Shown here piece after piece: positions 23,401-25,258 of a stretch of DNA of 25,258 nt; within the stretch, counting starts at the first letter, position 1; every line of letters starts with the position of its first letter. Source of the DNA: Chrysochromulina tobinii (lineage: Eukaryota; Haptophyta; Prymnesiales; Chrysochromulinaceae); contig JWZX01001185.1 of NCBI GenBank assembly GCA_001275005.1, positions 1 to 25,258 of the forward strand, read 5' to 3'. Position numbers and translations under genes: made by a program. The notes below the pieces were generated by a model that saw only the letters and a program-made list of their open reading frames with translations, made no database searches and had not been told where the DNA came from.

Positions 23401-25258
23401 AGCGCCGGCAACACCTCGTGCAGCGCCGGCTGCAGCGCCATCAGCAGCACCGGCGGCAGCGCCACCCACCTCATCATCACCTCCAGCAGAAGCACTTAGA
23501 AAGTCGATGGTCGCATCTGGCAGGGCGGCGCCTTCCCCGCCAACTATTCCGCGCGTCACGTTGCCGTTGCCTCGGCAGTCGAGAGCGGCGCCGCCGTACA
23601 GTGCGGTTGCGGGCACGAGCGGCGCAGACGGCGGCGAGAAGGCACCATTGCTCGGGGAGACAACTCCTCGAGAGAGCGACTCTGACCTGCGCGACGTCGA
23701 TGGGCCTAGCACTCACAGCAGCCCGCGCACTGCAGATGAGCCGCCAAGCACTCACACCAGTCCTGCAAAGAAAGCGGGGGGAGGCGCCTCTGGATTGGCA
23801 TCAAAAGATCCCGCCGATAGCCCCACCAACAGTGATCCCGCCGACGACGTCGATGGGCCTAGCACTCACAGCAGCCCGCGCACAGCAGATGAGCCGCCAA
23901 GCACTCACACCAGCCCTGCAAAGAAAGCGGGGGGAGGCGCCTCTGGATTGGCGTCAAGAGATCCCGCCGATAGCCCCACCAACAGTGATCCCGCCGACGA
24001 CGACGCTCCAGACGAAGCCAAAAGCTTGCTTGGGGGCAATATCCGCTCGGACGGCGCCGAGGGCGAAGTGGAAGAGGTTCAACCTTTGCTCGCAGAGGCG
24101 AGCGCTGTGGACGGCGCGGGCAGCGGCAAGGCAGCCCCTACTACCTCCCAGCCCCTTGCACTGACAATGGGCAGGATGCGCGCGGGTGCGCAAGAACGCT
24201 CGGCACGCTCGGCACGGCTCCAGATCGGCTCGGGTGGAGGTGGCAGCTCGGGTGGAGGTGGCAGCTCGGGTGGAGGTGGCAGCTCGGGTGGAGGTGGCAG
24301 CTCGGGTGGAGGTTCGGGCCGTTGGAAGTGGACTGCAGCTTGTGCTCTGCTAACTGCGACCGCTCTGATTTTCGGATGGACGGTTGTAGCACAACCTCAT
24401 CCACCGTCGCCGCCGCTCGCACCGCCGCCGTCGCCGGCGCCACCGCCGCCGCCGGTCGCGCCTCCTCCAAGCCCTCTGCCTTCGGAACCACCGCCCTCGC
24501 CGACTCCCGCGCCTCCCCCAAGCCCTCTGCCTTCGGAGCCACCGCCCTCGTCACCGCAGCCGTCACCTCCGCCTTCACCGACGCCACTATCGCCGCAGCC
24601 TTCGCCGCCACCACCTGCACTACCGCCGCCGCCGCCATCGCCCTCGCCGCCGCCACCACACCCTCCGGCAACTCCACCACCACCCTCGCTGCCACCACCC
24701 AGCCCACTACCTCAGCCCCCGCCAGCTCCACCGCCTCCATCACCGCCCCCGCCTTCTCCACCGCCTGCTCCGCCTGGCGCGGAGTACTCATCCGTCGTGA
24801 CGGCCACTTTCGTCATCGAGGGCGATCCGTCCGACATCTCCGGTGACCTCGAGCAGCAACTCCGCGCCAACCTGGCCAGCAGGCTGGGGGTCGACCCCAC
24901 CGATGTCATCCTTCGCATCACCGCGGGAAGTACCATCGTCGAGGCCACCATCGCCGTTCCGTCACATGCCTCTTCTCGGACTACGGCACTGGCGGTGCTC
25001 GAAGACATTGTGCTCGAGGATCTCTCTACCGACCTCGGCGTGACCATCACCTCGATCAGCGGAGTGGCCGCCACCTCGCACGTGTTCTTGGCACCCTCTC
25101 CTCCACCGCCCTCGCCTCCGCCACCCTCGCCACCGCCCTTGCCGCCACCGCCCTCCCCTCCACCATCATCTCCGAAACCCTCCCCCCCACCATCGCCTCC
25201 GCCTCCGTGGCCAGACTCGCCTGAGCCATCGCCACCGCCGCCTCCTCAGCCGTTGGCT
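20492..25258 (+). CDS. Large type II-like membrane protein: three PDZ-like domains, Ala-rich repeat helix, Gly-Ser linker, one TM helix, Pro-rich ectodomain (3' end beyond the window)
   Basis: An uninterrupted frame of 1589 codons from the ATG at 20492 (MPLFGSSKK) to the last base of the window. Three PDZ-like domains lie at ~62-141, 191-271 and 284-364, each starting (T)TY(E/D)F and containing G(M/V)xLLAVNG. Next: Pro/Ala-rich sequence, two copies of RRAFSFGSR (from residues 479 and 536), a ~95-residue alpha/beta domain D1 (599-692), 24 Ala/Lys/Asp-Glu pentapeptides (~737-857), a duplicated 51-residue segment (from 1068), SGGGGS repeats (1247-1276), and a single membrane helix (~1280-1302). 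A Pro-rich stalk (~1304-1430), a second D-type domain (D2, ~1435-1535) and more Pro-rich sequence follow. No signal peptide is visible, so the PDZ side should be cytosolic and the Pro-rich side extracellular. The likely role is a membrane scaffold linked to the cell covering (inference). Confidence 0.88.
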   Translation, partial: MPLFGSSKKATKKLASSSPGPDVAQSPRGTVTADVPATPTVNLAADAVTTPSLPAKGGSTTYEFESGKPIGLQLADHSSGAVVVVDVVDGTLAQQKGIMTGMTLLAVNGQSVAAMKKDDALNLVRSTPAGAARVLAFSNERLPEAGAAGAAPASLATSSDENKAESVPSAVAASSSALSEAISHPGGATTYDFEPGKPIGLALSDKVLNGAIVVTDVVAGSLAQQRGLIIGVALLAVNGEKVAGISKDDALNLIKQIPAGAVRRLTFTAERLAPPSASVLATTYDFDAGKPVGLGLGDHASGAIVVTEVVDGTQAQQKGIMTGMTLLAVNGQSVVGMKKDGALNLVRITPSGAARRLTFSNERLTEGAAADPVVVTTPAAASPPAASPPVAAAPPASTSITLPAGSQPPASPPPASPFSIKRPADSPPPLASPPPATAPAAAMPPAAAEPIASPPPTVKPPLDSSSTLGIAPSSKRSIRRAFSFGSRSTRAPKTGLSLFGRHPRTEAPAAAPAAAAPAVASPAVAAASSTHSKPVRRAFSFGSRGRASGAQPAAKLDRSPLPRPKPSSIQSPTQSPTPAAPAIDAPTAAVADPASLVSVVKFTLKLAGDVSSFTPSVQAEITYAIAAEAGVQPSAVEIAVTSGSVIVDVSIKTATATATSVLSKMASATSSPSSATAMLASVTGVSCAVIDVTKPATITADQAEEAEEKQTKLAELNSRIDAIAAEDGQIKKAIAETAAAEKAAAETAATEKAAVDKAAADKTAAEKAAADKAAADKAAADKAAADKAAADNAAADKAAADKAAAEKAAAEKAAAEKAAAEKAAADKAAADKAAADKAAAEKAAAEKAAAEKAAAETPKRVGLSLRELAERSTSKAESGSETLSGPPDSPALAFGVALRKASPTAKPASLLPPPTPSFADQIAAAKLKPTAKTTPATTLDPAVPSAVTTPKAAPAKWKRPAAPAPATSPAAPATPRAAPAAAPSAAPAAAPPTSSSPPAEALRKSMVASGRAAPSPPTIPRVTLPLPRQSRAAPPYSAVAGTSGADGGEKAPLLGETTPRESDSDLRDVDGPSTHSSPRTADEPPSTHTSPAKKAGGGASGLASKDPADSPTNSDPADDVDGPSTHSSPRTADEPPSTHTSPAKKAGGGASGLASRDPADSPTNSDPADDDAPDEAKSLLGGNIRSDGAEGEVEEVQPLLAEASAVDGAGSGKAAPTTSQPLALTMGRMRAGAQERSARSARLQIGSGGGGSSGGGGSSGGGGSSGGGGSSGGGSGRWKWTAACALLTATALIFGWTVVAQPHPPSPPLAPPPSPAPPPPPVAPPPSPLPSEPPPSPTPAPPPSPLPSEPPPSSPQPSPPPSPTPLSPQPSPPPPALPPPPPSPSPPPPHPPATPPPPSLPPPSPLPQPPPAPPPPSPPPPSPPPAPPGAEYSSVVTATFVIEGDPSDISGDLEQQLRANLASRLGVDPTDVILRITAGSTIVEATIAVPSHASSRTTALAVLEDIVLEDLSTDLGVTITSISGVAATSHVFLAPSPPPPSPPPPSPPPLPPPPSPPPSSPKPSPPPSPPPPWPDSPEPSPPPPPQPLA
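22694..23060 (+). repeat. 15-bp coding minisatellite encoding Ala-Ala-Ala-(Asp/Glu)-Lys
   Basis: About 24 units of a 15-bp repeat (forms of gcggccgacaaggcg) encode the pentapeptide A(D/E)KAA, with a few variants ([20 protein letters not shown]). The block is flanked by ordinary coiled-coil-like sequence. The predicted structure is one long charged alanine helix of about 120 residues. Confidence 0.92.
23693..23998 (+). repeat. 153-bp in-frame tandem duplication
   Basis: Two copies (23693-23845 and 23846-23998) differ at only a few bases. Each encodes 51 residues starting [18 protein letters not shown], rich in Ser-Pro and Thr-Ser-Pro sites. High DNA identity indicates a recent event. Confidence 0.92.
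24230..24319 (+). repeat. 18-bp perfect repeats encoding a Ser-Gly4-Ser linker
   Basis: Four identical 18-bp units (24230, 24248, 24266, 24284) and a variant fifth unit encode SGGGGS repeats directly before the membrane helix. Flexible-linker function is inferred from composition. Confidence 0.95.

Noticed and set aside
20719-23712. Long minus-strand open frames opposite the PDZ/Ala-rich gene (for example 21385-22356 and 22594-23712)
   Set aside because: They are antisense shadows of a GC-rich, repeat-rich coding region. Their peptides are low-complexity mirror products ([11 protein letters not shown] type), while the plus frame has domain structure and runs unbroken for 4.7 kb.

Overview
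This window looks like nuclear DNA of a GC-rich, intron-poor unicellular alga, most likely a haptophyte (moderate confidence). The grounds are long ATG-initiated ORFs without ribosome-binding sites, one clear GT-AG intron, a CaMKK-type kinase, a Golgi-type nucleotide-sugar transporter, (Ser)Pro-rich ectodomains, presequences that resemble bipartite plastid-targeting signals, and a serine palmitoyltransferase in which LCB2 and LCB1 are one chain, an arrangement known from coccolithoviruses and haptophytes. No rRNA, tRNA, CRISPR or transposase was seen.

Layout. On the minus strand: a GDSL/SGNH hydrolase (345-1322) and a GT31 glycosyltransferase of two exons (1457-2723). The latter is head-to-head, over a 140-bp shared promoter, with a CaMKK-like protein kinase (2864-4780) whose stop codon lies inside a 34-bp tandem repeat. 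Then comes an intergenic stretch with a 220-bp imperfect hairpin, a nucleotide-sugar transporter (6020-7321), an unrecognised single-pass membrane protein (7576-8418), a 1.65-kb apparent gap, a nine-helix PqiA-like membrane protein with a glycosylated ectodomain (10069-13248), the SPT fusion (13539-18008), a Gly-rich protein with a plastid-type leader (18650-20128), and a very long reading frame that starts at 20492 and runs off the right edge.

The most striking item is the 1489-residue SPT gene. It encodes a catalytic LCB2 half, a Lys-less LCB1 half and a C-terminal sphingosine-1-phosphate-phosphatase-like membrane domain. In that third domain both catalytic histidines of the PAP2 motifs are replaced (Tyr and Ser) while the phosphate-binding Lys and Arg residues remain. 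This suggests a sphingolipid-binding pseudophosphatase built into the first enzyme of sphingolipid synthesis, possibly a feedback sensor (inference).

The second is the open frame at 20492-25258: three PDZ-like domains, an Ala/Lys/acid pentapeptide helix, a natural Gly4Ser2 linker, one transmembrane helix, and the same ~95-residue domain on both sides of the membrane. Several genes concern membranes, lipids or glycans, but nothing in the sequence shows co-regulation.
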